Positions 13,340 through 20,669 of a stretch of 38,322 bases of DNA are shown here, piece after piece (the stretch's first letter is position 1; each line of letters opens with the position of its first letter). The DNA is taken from the IMG/VR virus record IMGVR_UViG_3300013102_000777, positions 1 through 38,322 of that record; one strand, written 5' to 3'. A program made the translations under genes and the position numbers. The notes beneath the pieces were generated by a model that did no database searches, had not been told where the DNA came from, and was given only the letters and a program-made list of their open reading frames with translations. The DNA is from a virus.

Positions 13340-14085
13340 GCCAGAGCCCCAATGCATTGCACCAGGGCGATGCTATGCAGGTGCTGCGGTCGCTGGAGAC
13401 CAATTCACATGATGCCCTGATTACCGACCCGCCGTATTCCAGCGGTGGCTTGCACGTTGGGGCGCGTCAGCAGGCGCCATGCACGAAGTACATACAGAGT
13501 GGCGGCCAGACGCGGCACGCTGAATTTACAGGCGATAACCGTGACCAGCGCTCCCAGACGCTTTGGTGCACCCTCTGGTTGCTGGAGTGCTTCCGCATCC
13601 TGCGCGAAGGCTCGCCGGTCTGCCTATTCACCGACTGGCGCCAGCTGCCCATGACGACTGACGCGCTCCAGGCGGCCGGCTTCACCTGGCGCGGAATCGC
13701 AGTATGGGACAAGACAGAAGGCGTTCGGCCACAGAAGGGCCGCTTTCGCGCCCAGGCGGAATACATCGTTTGGGGCAGCAAGGGTGGGCTGCCGATGGAT
13801 CGCCCAGCCCCCATCTTGCCGGGGGTCTTCCGCGAGCCGATACGCCGAAACGACAAGTTCCACATGACCGGCAAGCCCACCGATCTGATGCGCCAGGTGG
13901 TGAAGATCTGCGAGCCGGGTGGCCGCATCCTTGATCCCTTCGCCGGAAGCGGCACGACCTTGGTCGCGGCTGGCCTGGAAGGCTACGCCTGGACCGGAAT
14001 CGAACTGACGGAGTATTACCACCAGGTCAGCGGCCAGCGCCTGCAGGAGATCGTGGCCCCCTTCGAACTGGAGGGTAGCCAGTGA
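13336..14085 (+). CDS. DNA adenine/cytosine-N4 methyltransferase
   Basis: A 249-residue Type II-like DNA methyltransferase. Catalytic motif IV is TDPPY at residues 30-34 and comes first; the SAM-binding motif I is DPFAGSGTT starting at Asp200. This order is that of beta-class amino-methyltransferases (N6-adenine or N4-cytosine). No cognate endonuclease is seen, so it is an orphan enzyme, likely protecting phage DNA from restriction before packaging. It sits between the terminase subunits, with 4-base overlaps on both sides and a GTG start, so it is co-translated with packaging. Mu instead uses the Mom modification, encoded at the right end. Confidence 0.9.
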   Translation: MSQSPNALHQGDAMQVLRSLETNSHDALITDPPYSSGGLHVGARQQAPCTKYIQSGGQTRHAEFTGDNRDQRSQTLWCTLWLLECFRILREGSPVCLFTDWRQLPMTTDALQAAGFTWRGIAVWDKTEGVRPQKGRFRAQAEYIVWGSKGGLPMDRPAPILPGVFREPIRRNDKFHMTGKPTDLMRQVVKICEPGGRILDPFAGSGTTLVAAGLEGYAWTGIELTEYYHQVSGQRLQEIVAPFELEGSQ

Positions 14086-15665
14086 CCGCCACCCGCTCCG
14101 CCATCCCCTACCAGCGCTCCCCCCTGGCCGACATCACCAGCGTCGGCCAGATCGTCGACGTGCCAGCGGTGCTGCTCGACTATCAAAAGGGCTGGATCGG
14201 CATTCGTGCCCCGCTCAAGGTTGGTGAAAAGAGCCGCCGAATCGGCCTGACCTGGGCCGAGGCCGCCGATAACGTCCTGGTCGCCGCCTCGGCGAAGTCG
14301 GCTGGCGGGATGAACGTCTATTACCTGGGCTACAACCAGGACATGACGGTTGAGTACATCCAGGCCTGTGCCATGTGGGCGCGGGCCTTCAACTACGCGG
14401 CCGGCGAGATAGAGGAAGGCATATGGCCGGACTCCGACCCGGATAAGCACATCAAGACGTACACCATCACATTCCCCAGCGGCCAGCGCATCGTGGCGCT
14501 GACAAGCCGGCCAAGCAACCTGCGCGGTCGCCAGGGTATCGTCGTGATCGATGAGGCGGCCTTCCATGCCGACCTGGCCGAGCTGCTGAAGGCGGCCTTG
14601 GCGCTACTGATCTGGGGTGGTGAGGTCCATGTGATCAGCACCCACGATGGCACCGAGAACGCCTTTAACGAGCTGGTCGAGGAGATCCGCGCGGGTAAGC
14701 GTAAGGGCGTGGTTTTCCGTTGCACCTTTCGCGAAGCCGTGGCCGATGGCCTGTACACCCGCGTGTGCCTGCGCAAGGGCATCCCCCACGTCCAGGCCGA
14801 GGAAGACGCCTGGGTCCAGGACGTCTACGGCTTCTATGGCGAGGCGGCCAGCGAGGAATTGGACTGCATCCCGAGCCAGGGCGGCGGCGCCTATTTGTCC
14901 CTCGCCCTGGTCGAGTCCCGCACTAGCCGCGAGGTGCCGGTGCGGCGCCTTGCGTACCCCCAGGGCTATGAGACGGCGCCGGAGTACAGCCGCCTGGCCG
15001 ACTCCCTGGAGTGGTGCGAGCGCGAGCTGCGGCCGCTGCTGGATGCCCTACCAACCCAGGGCGTCCAGTCGTTCTATGGGATGGACTTCGCCCGCTCGGG
15101 CGACCTGTCGGTCATCTGGCCGCTGATCAAGGCCCAGGATCTGCGCAAGGGCACGCCCTTTACCGTCGAGCTGCGCAACGTGCCCTTCAAGCAGCAGGAG
15201 CAGATCCTCTTCTACCTGGTCCGCCGCCTGCCTAACTTCCTCAAGGGCGCCCATGACGCCCGAGGCAACGGCCAGCAGATCGCCGAGAGCGCGGCGGTGG
15301 AGTTCGGTCACAACCGCATCGAGCAGGTCATGCTCACCGAGGGCTGGTATCGCGACAACATGCCCCCGTTCAAGGCCGCGCTTGAGGACGACACCTTGCA
15401 CGGCATCCCGGCCGACCAGGACGTCACAAGCGACATCCGCGCTTTCCGGGTCGTGAAAGGTGTCGCCCGCATCCCCGAGCAACGCACCACGGAGAAAGGC
15501 GGCGCCAAGCGCCACGGTGACGCCGGGGTGGCCCTGGTGCTGGCCGACTTCGCCAGCCGCCAGGAAGTGGAAATCTTCGAACACCACCGTGTTCCGCCCA
15601 ACGCCGTGCATGATCGCCAGATCAAGCGCGGGGCCGGCTGGAACCAACAGAAAGGCATCTGGTAA
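14082..15665 (+). CDS. Large terminase subunit (Mu gp28)
   Basis: A 527-residue packaging motor and nuclease. The ATPase part shows Walker B VVIDEAAF with Asp157 and Glu158 and a downstream HVISTHDGTENAF motif. The Walker A near residues 46-54 (LKVGEKSRR) is non-canonical, as is frequent in this family. The C-terminal nuclease domain begins at YGMDFARSGD with Asp335. GTG 14082 overlaps the methyltransferase stop. In Mu, gp28 with gp27 packages headfuls starting in host DNA left of the phage. Confidence 0.9.
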   Translation: MTATRSAIPYQRSPLADITSVGQIVDVPAVLLDYQKGWIGIRAPLKVGEKSRRIGLTWAEAADNVLVAASAKSAGGMNVYYLGYNQDMTVEYIQACAMWARAFNYAAGEIEEGIWPDSDPDKHIKTYTITFPSGQRIVALTSRPSNLRGRQGIVVIDEAAFHADLAELLKAALALLIWGGEVHVISTHDGTENAFNELVEEIRAGKRKGVVFRCTFREAVADGLYTRVCLRKGIPHVQAEEDAWVQDVYGFYGEAASEELDCIPSQGGGAYLSLALVESRTSREVPVRRLAYPQGYETAPEYSRLADSLEWCERELRPLLDALPTQGVQSFYGMDFARSGDLSVIWPLIKAQDLRKGTPFTVELRNVPFKQQEQILFYLVRRLPNFLKGAHDARGNGQQIAESAAVEFGHNRIEQVMLTEGWYRDNMPPFKAALEDDTLHGIPADQDVTSDIRAFRVVKGVARIPEQRTTEKGGAKRHGDAGVALVLADFASRQEVEIFEHHRVPPNAVHDRQIKRGAGWNQQKGIW

Positions 15666-17209
15666 TGGCCCGCTCCGCTATCGTCGATCAATTCGGCCGC
15701 CCCATCGAATACGACCAGCTCACCACCGAAGTGGCCGCCCCGCGGCTGACCGGCGTGCGCCAGGTTTGGCACCAGTCGGTGGCCAGTGGCCTCACGCCGG
15801 GTCGCCTGGCCAGTCTGCTCCAGGCGGCTGCCGAGGGCGACGCCCGCGACTACCTGACCCTGGCCGAGGAAATGGAAGAGCGCGACCTGCACTATGCCTC
15901 GGTGCTGGGCACGCGCAAGCTCGCCCTGGCCGGGCTGAACATCCGCGTGGAGGCCGCCACCGACGACAAGGAAGACATGCGCCGCGCCGATGCCCTGCGC
16001 GAGGTGGTGGACGCTCCCGAGTTCGGCGAGATGGCCACCGATCTGACTGACGCCCTGAGCAAGGGCTACAGCGTGGCCGAGATCATCTGGGACAGATCCG
16101 GCGCAACCTGGATGCCCGAGCGCTTCGAATGGCGCGACCCGCGCTTCTTCCAGTTCGACCGCGAGACCGGCCAGGAGCTACGTCTGCAAGACGAAGCCGA
16201 CGTCATGAACGGCATCGCCCTGGCGCCCTATAAGTTCGTCGTCCACCGGCCGCGCCTGCGTACGGGCCTGCCGATTCGGGGCGGCCTGGCCAGGCTCGCC
16301 GCTGTGGCCTACATGTGCAAGGCCTGGACCTGGAAGGACTGGATGGGCTTTGCCGACATCTACGGCATCCCCATGCGCGTGGGCCGCTACGGTCCGAATG
16401 CCAGCAAGGACGACATCGGCGTGCTGATGTCGGCGGTGGCCAACCTCGGCAGCGATGCAGGCGCGGTGATCCCCGAGTCCATGCGCATCGACTTCCAGCA
16501 GGCGGCCAACGTTAATGGCGCGGGAGACTTCTTCAAGGGTCTGGCCGAGTGGTGGGACAAGCAGATGTCCAAGGCCATCGTGGGCCAGACCATGAGCGCC
16601 GACGACGGCGCGAGCCTCGCCCAGGCCAAGGTGCATAACGAGGTGCGCCTGGATCTGCTGGAGGCCGACGCCAAGGCCGAATCCAACACCCTTAACCGCC
16701 AGTTCGTACGCCCGTTCTGCGATCTGAACTTTGCGCCGGGCCGGCCTTATCCGCGCCTGGTGATCGATGTCCCGCAACCGGAAAATTTGGAGTTGCTGAT
16801 CAAGGCCGTCAGCGCCTTCGTGCCGCTGGGTCTGCGCATTGAGCAATCGGTGATCCGCGACAAGTTCGGCCTGCCGGAGCCGGGCAAGGACGCCGAGATC
16901 CTGGGCAAGCCGGCCGCGGCTGCCGTGGCCACCGCTGCTAACCGTGAGCAGCCGGGCAAGGCTGTGGACGTGCCGGACATCGTGGACGCCCAGGTCAAGA
17001 CCCTGACCCAGGCCACGGCCGCACCGTTGGACGACATGGTGGACGCCCTGCGCGAGCTGCTGGATTCAGTGAGCAGCCTGGGAGAGTTCCGGGATCGGCT
17101 GATCGAGGCCTATCCCGACATGAGCGCCAACCAGCTCGCCGACGCCATGGCCGATGGGATGGCGGCGGCTAGTCTGGCTGGGCGATATGACGTGCTGAGG
17201 GGGCTTTAG
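15665..17209 (+). CDS. Portal protein (Mu gp29, DUF935)
   Basis: A 514-residue portal protein that forms the dodecameric ring at the head vertex for DNA entry and exit. It has the DUF935 hallmarks: an N-terminal region ending AEEMEERDLHYASVLGTRK, the conserved KGYSVAEIIWDR, then WLVHRP-like FVVHRPRLRTGLP and YGIPMRVGRYGP in the core. The size agrees with the family. The start overlaps the terminase stop. Its stop codon overlaps that of a minus-strand gene. Confidence 0.93.
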   Translation: MARSAIVDQFGRPIEYDQLTTEVAAPRLTGVRQVWHQSVASGLTPGRLASLLQAAAEGDARDYLTLAEEMEERDLHYASVLGTRKLALAGLNIRVEAATDDKEDMRRADALREVVDAPEFGEMATDLTDALSKGYSVAEIIWDRSGATWMPERFEWRDPRFFQFDRETGQELRLQDEADVMNGIALAPYKFVVHRPRLRTGLPIRGGLARLAAVAYMCKAWTWKDWMGFADIYGIPMRVGRYGPNASKDDIGVLMSAVANLGSDAGAVIPESMRIDFQQAANVNGAGDFFKGLAEWWDKQMSKAIVGQTMSADDGASLAQAKVHNEVRLDLLEADAKAESNTLNRQFVRPFCDLNFAPGRPYPRLVIDVPQPENLELLIKAVSAFVPLGLRIEQSVIRDKFGLPEPGKDAEILGKPAAAAVATAANREQPGKAVDVPDIVDAQVKTLTQATAAPLDDMVDALRELLDSVSSLGEFRDRLIEAYPDMSANQLADAMADGMAAASLAGRYDVLRGL

Positions 17210-17400
17210 TCAGCCAGTTTAGTAGCCGTCAGGCTACAGCCTAGGAAGGTTTTGCAATCGTTGCAGTAGACGACCTCATATGGGCCGTTGCATCCGTGAA
17301 GATGGTCGTCTATTGCCACCTTGATGTCTTCTAAGCCGCACTTAGGGCATTTCGGATAGAAGCCAAGAGAGCTGAATTTGACGGGCGGTTCTACGTGCAT
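17206..17400 (-). CDS. Small zinc-ribbon protein on the opposite strand, probable moron
   Basis: A 64-residue protein with two CxxC pairs, Cys18-Cys21 (CPKC) and Cys46-Cys49 (CNDC), forming a likely zinc ribbon, plus Cys37 and Cys55. A strong AAGGAG lies at good distance before its ATG on the minus strand, which supports it as a real gene. It is inserted tail-to-tail against the portal gene inside the late head cluster and is more A/T-rich than its neighbours. Opposite orientation means it escapes late control and may be expressed in the lysogen. Function unknown. Confidence 0.7.
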   Translation of the reverse strand: MHVEPPVKFSSLGFYPKCPKCGLEDIKVAIDDHLHGCNGPYEVVYCNDCKTFLGCSLTATKLAD

Positions 17401-17460
17401 GTCTTTCTCCTTACGTCATGGCTTTGTCGCTAGATGTACACCAAATAAAAGGTATAGCAG

Positions 17461-18744
17461 ATGGCTGTAAGCCATGGATCGCTTCCATTCAAAGAACAGA
17501 TCGACTTCTTTCGCGGCAAGACGGACCTGCCGACCCGCGCCTGGACTGACGTCTATACGGCTGAGCACGACTGGGCCTTCGTCGTGGCCGGCGCGACTAA
17601 GCGGGATCTGCTGGCCGATATGCGTGGCGCCGTCGAGAAGTCCATCGCGGCAGGCGGCACCCTGGAGCAGTTCCGTACCGACTTTGACCGGATCGTCCAG
17701 CAGCATGGCTGGCAGTACAACGGCGGGCGTGGCTGGCGGACCCAGGTCATCTGGGAAACCAACCTGCGCCAGTCCTACAACGCGGGTCGGGAGGCGCAGA
17801 TGGCCGACCCGGAGTTGCGCAAGCGTCGTCCCTATGGACTCTACCGTCACGGAGACAGCGCGCACCCGCGTCCACAGCATCTGGCCTGGGACGGCACGGT
17901 GCTGCCGCTCGACGATCCGTGGTGGTCCAGCCACAGTCCCCAGAACGGCTGGGGCTGTAAGTGCAAGAAATACATGGTTAGCGAGCGCGACGTGGAGCGC
18001 CAAGGCCTAAGCGTCGGCCCCGCGCCCGAGGTCGAGTACGAAGACCGCACCATCGGCGTCACCAGTCCCAACGGGGCGCGCACGGTGCGCGTGCCCAAGG
18101 GCATTGATCCGGGGTTCGAGTACGCGCCCGGTCAGTCTCGCCTGTCCTCGGCCGTGCCGCCGTTGCGTGCACATGACCCCTTGCCCGAGCCGGGCACCCG
18201 CTCCAGTTCGGCCCAGGGTGCTGGCTTGCCCAATCGTCGCCCGCCGGGGCCGCTGCCCAAGCCTCGCTCGGCCAGCGCCGACCGGCTGCTGCCCAGTGGC
18301 CAGACCGACGAGCAGTACATGGCCCGCTTCCTGGAAGAGTTCGGCGCGACCGAGGCCGCTCCAGCAGTGTTTCGCGACAAAACAGGCGATGCCGTGGTTA
18401 TCGGCCGCGAGCTGTTCACCAATGCCAAAACCGGCGCACTCAAGGTCAGCAAGCGCGGTCACGCACGCGAGCTGCTGCTGCTCGCAGATGCGCTGAAAGA
18501 GCCGGACGAGATCTGGGTGCGCCTTGAATGGCAGTACGCCCAGAGCAAGGCCGTGGTGCGGCGCCGCTACATCAGTCGCTTCCAGGTAGAGGGTGAGTCC
18601 GTCCCCGCCCTGGCGGTCTTTGAAGTAGGTAGTGACGGCTGGGCCGGTATCACTACCTTCGCACCGGACGCGGGCAATCCCGAATACCTGGAGCAGCTGC
18701 GCCTCGGCGTGCGGATCTATAGAAGAGGCACGCTCGATGACTGA
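17461..18744 (+). CDS. F: Head morphogenesis protein F (Mu gp30) with C-terminal PBECR-type nuclease domain
   Basis: A 427-residue protein. The N-terminal two thirds are Mu F-like: PFKEQIDFFRGKTDLPTRAW at the start, then QVIWETNLRQSYNAGR and the Cys-bearing NGWGCKCKKYMVS. F is a minor head protein brought with the portal. Residues about 281-420 form an extra domain (DKTGDAVVIGRELF, LKEPDEIWVRLEWQ, RRRYISRF) that fits the PBECR2 group of phage nuclease-like domains related to Barnase/EndoU/colicin E5/RelE. Such fusions are regarded as effectors injected with DNA. A low-complexity Pro/Ser linker (about 225-280) joins the parts. ATG 17461 is preceded by AAAGG. Confidence 0.88.
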   Translation: MAVSHGSLPFKEQIDFFRGKTDLPTRAWTDVYTAEHDWAFVVAGATKRDLLADMRGAVEKSIAAGGTLEQFRTDFDRIVQQHGWQYNGGRGWRTQVIWETNLRQSYNAGREAQMADPELRKRRPYGLYRHGDSAHPRPQHLAWDGTVLPLDDPWWSSHSPQNGWGCKCKKYMVSERDVERQGLSVGPAPEVEYEDRTIGVTSPNGARTVRVPKGIDPGFEYAPGQSRLSSAVPPLRAHDPLPEPGTRSSSAQGAGLPNRRPPGPLPKPRSASADRLLPSGQTDEQYMARFLEEFGATEAAPAVFRDKTGDAVVIGRELFTNAKTGALKVSKRGHARELLLLADALKEPDEIWVRLEWQYAQSKAVVRRRYISRFQVEGESVPALAVFEVGSDGWAGITTFAPDAGNPEYLEQLRLGVRIYRRGTLDD

Positions 18745-18772
18745 CGATTACGAAGGCTTCTGACAGGCAAAG

Positions 18773-18800
18773 AAAAACCCCGCGCTGCCACACGGGGTTT
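18773..18800 (-). terminator. Hairpin with T run on the minus strand
   Basis: AAACCCCG and CGGGGTTT form an 8-bp stem around a 10-base loop between F and G. On the minus strand it is followed by more T residues (TTTTTC), on the plus strand it is not. It could therefore stop antisense transcription entering the F gene, or be a leftover of a lost gene in this 133-base gap. A perfect 12-bp palindrome ATGGGCGCCCAT lies at 18848-18859 in the same gap, of unknown meaning. Confidence 0.45.
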
Positions 18801-18877
18801 CCGCCCTGGTCGTAGGCTTGGAGGTCCTGGCAGGGACAGCTCAACCAATGGGCGCCCATCAATAGTAGGAGCCTGAC

Positions 18878-19444
18878 ATGGCCGGTGCAATGCTTGACGT
18901 GGTGATCGACGACAGCCGGACAGGACGGGCGCTGGCCCAACTGGCCGAACAGTTGGAGTCCCTGCACACGCCCTTGCTCGACATTGCCGAGTACTTGCAC
19001 CAATCGACCGGAGATCGAGCGCGCCGCCAGGTCGGCCCGGATGGTTCGCCCTGGGCGCCGCTGTCACCGCGCACCCTGGCCCGTAAGAAGAGTGGCGGCA
19101 AGATCCTGCGCGAAACCGGCGCGCTGCTCGATACCCTGCGCCATCAGGTCAGCGACAACGAGTTATCGTTCGGCACCGACCGTCCCTATGGCGCCATCCA
19201 CCAATTCGGCGGCAAGGTCGAGCACGCCGCCCGTTCCCAACAGGTGCACTTCAAGATGTCGGGTGGGATGGTGGGAAATCGCTTCGTGAAGAAGAAGCAT
19301 GCCAAATTTAGCCAGTGGGTGACCCATGGCGCCCGGTCGGTCGAGATGCCAGCCCGTCCTTATCTGGGTCTGTCGGCCGAAGACGAGCCCGAGGTGTTGG
19401 CAATCATCGCCGAGTACCTGATTGGGCCTATTTCAGCGCATTGA
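18878..19444 (+). CDS. G: Virion morphogenesis protein G (Mu gp31-like)
   Basis: A 188-residue member of the phage virion morphogenesis family that contains Mu G. It has the family pattern DRARRQVGPDGSPWAPLSP, then ILRETGALLDTLRH, RPYGAIHQFGG and a C-terminal PARPYLGLS. It is thought to act in head-tail joining or tail completion. AGGAG precedes ATG 18878. It is the last structural gene of the first late block; a non-structural gene and a new operator follow. Confidence 0.88.
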   Translation: MAGAMLDVVIDDSRTGRALAQLAEQLESLHTPLLDIAEYLHQSTGDRARRQVGPDGSPWAPLSPRTLARKKSGGKILRETGALLDTLRHQVSDNELSFGTDRPYGAIHQFGGKVEHAARSQQVHFKMSGGMVGNRFVKKKHAKFSQWVTHGARSVEMPARPYLGLSAEDEPEVLAIIAEYLIGPISAH

Positions 19445-19562
19445 AAACCCGGCTTTTTAAGAGGCTTCCAAGCTCCATTGATACCTTGGTCGCGGGTATG
19501 ATGCGGAAGGCGCGTTAGACCCGCGTTAGATCAGCGATGGCGCTTATTGATGGGAGCGGTGC

Positions 19563-20624
19563 ATGGACAAGTTGACTGGCAAAACCGCAAAGGTTGCGAA
19601 TAGCCCCCTGGTTTCGGGCCTTATAAAGGCGGCTGACGTCGGCTCGGGGCTGATAACAGGACCGTATGGGGCTGTAGGCTTGTCAGCCGCTGCAGCAGTC
19701 ATGGAGAAGATGCAGGGTTGGGTGAGCGAGAGGAACGAGCGCCGTCTTTTGGAGTTCCACAGTCGATTGCTAAATCGACCAGACCCTATAAATCTAGAAA
19801 CAGGTGAGGATGCTGCTTCAGTCGTTGAAAACGCCGACTTTCACGCCTTGCTGGCCGCCTGCGTTCGGGACATTGAAGAGGAGAAGACTGGGGCTTATGC
19901 CGAACTTACGCACTCGATTGCGAGAGGTCATGTCAAGCAGCAATGGAGGAGGCACTTTATTCTGTCTTTGAGCGATCTGAGCTGGGAGTATCTGGATTAC
20001 TTGAGACGGGTCTACGTGGTAACGAAGAATAACTTGATGGCTGAAGGTAGCGGTTCACTTAAAGCAGAAGACTTTCTGACCGGATACGAGGCGGGAACCG
20101 TTCAGCACCTGGCCGTTGTGTCCCTGAACGCTAAGAGTTTCGTAGATGGTGTGAGGCTCTCCCAGCTTGGCGAACTTTTCGTAGAAGCCTGCTCATCACC
20201 TGAAGAGCTGTCCCCAGAGCCCTACGGCTATCAACGGTGGTCAAATCATTGCTGTGAGGTAATGGACTTAGGATCTGATTTTGGCTCCAGCACATCAATG
20301 CGCATACAAAACTTGATCCGGGCTCAACGGATCAAGCTGGGTGCCGGAACGACTAGAGCGGTCTTGCAGATGCCGCTAGGCCACCTGCGAATAGGCGTAA
20401 CCTGTTTTCTTGTGATCACACGCGGAGGCGCGTTAACTCCTGATGAGGTGGCTCGCCTGGCCGAGCACGTAGACAACAAAAAGGTGTTCCACGTGAATGT
20501 CACAGATCAGGGCTTGGGACATCCTGAGCCATTGTTCCCTAAGCACTATGAGGTAAGCTCTTTTGGCGATCCGCAATGGGAAGAAATCGTCAGAGCTTTC
20601 GCAAGGTACGTCTTAAACTCTTAA
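19563..20624 (+). CDS. Cargo protein of unknown function before late operator B
   Basis: A 353-residue protein that I do not recognise. Residues about 15-50 are glycine- and alanine-rich and hydrophobic (GLIKAADVGSGLITGPYGAV), suggesting membrane association. The middle is helical with SDLSWEYLDYLRRVYVV; the C-terminal half looks mixed alpha/beta. Base use is more A/T-rich, with AGA, ATA and TTA codons, unlike the flanking head genes. A possible own promoter is TATGAT at 19497 with TTGATA at 19478, but the spacing (13) is short. Its stop overlaps operator B. The traits fit a moron expressed in the lysogen; exclusion or defence is speculative. Confidence 0.65.
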   Translation: MDKLTGKTAKVANSPLVSGLIKAADVGSGLITGPYGAVGLSAAAAVMEKMQGWVSERNERRLLEFHSRLLNRPDPINLETGEDAASVVENADFHALLAACVRDIEEEKTGAYAELTHSIARGHVKQQWRRHFILSLSDLSWEYLDYLRRVYVVTKNNLMAEGSGSLKAEDFLTGYEAGTVQHLAVVSLNAKSFVDGVRLSQLGELFVEACSSPEELSPEPYGYQRWSNHCCEVMDLGSDFGSSTSMRIQNLIRAQRIKLGAGTTRAVLQMPLGHLRIGVTCFLVITRGGALTPDEVARLAEHVDNKKVFHVNVTDQGLGHPEPLFPKHYEVSSFGDPQWEEIVRAFARYVLNS

Positions 20625-20631
20625 GAAACTC
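20612..20631 (+). promoter_or_regulatory. Late operator B (Mor/C-type dyad), head and tail block
   Basis: CTTAA-ACTC-TTAAG is followed by AAACTC, matching operators A and C. The dyad overlaps the last codons and stop of the cargo gene. By position it corresponds to Mu PI in front of protease gene I. Confidence 0.75.
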
Positions 20632-20639
20632 CCTCCTCT

Positions 20640-20669
20640 GTTCATGCCGCCGACACTGGCGGCATGAAC
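20640..20669 (+). other. Perfect 12-bp hairpin containing the protease start codon
   Basis: GTTCATGCCGCC 20640-20651 and GGCGGCATGAAC 20658-20669 are perfectly complementary with loop GACACT. ATG 20664 and the only purine-rich bases upstream of it lie in the 3' arm, so a message containing both arms would have its start sequestered. By analogy with Mor/C promoters (start about 36-44 bases after the dyad centre), transcription should begin at about 20655-20662, after the 5' arm. Confidence 0.7.

Noticed and set aside
18741-18800. CTGACGA followed by GAAA and a stem, looking like a third hammerhead
   Set aside because: The base after CTGACGA and the base before GAAA cannot form the needed G10.1-C11.1 pair, and no stem I partner or cleavable UH lies in place. 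The stem is better read as a minus-strand terminator-like hairpin.
19450-19462. TTTTTAAGAGG as a possible fourth late operator
   Set aside because: Only one arm (TTAAG) is present, without the CTTAA partner at N4 and without AAACTC.
20439-20460. CTGATGAGGTGG inside the 353-residue cargo gene
   Set aside because: No matching CGAAA with stem III and no stem I strand are found on either side; it encodes part of the protein (PDEVARLAE) and is a chance core match.
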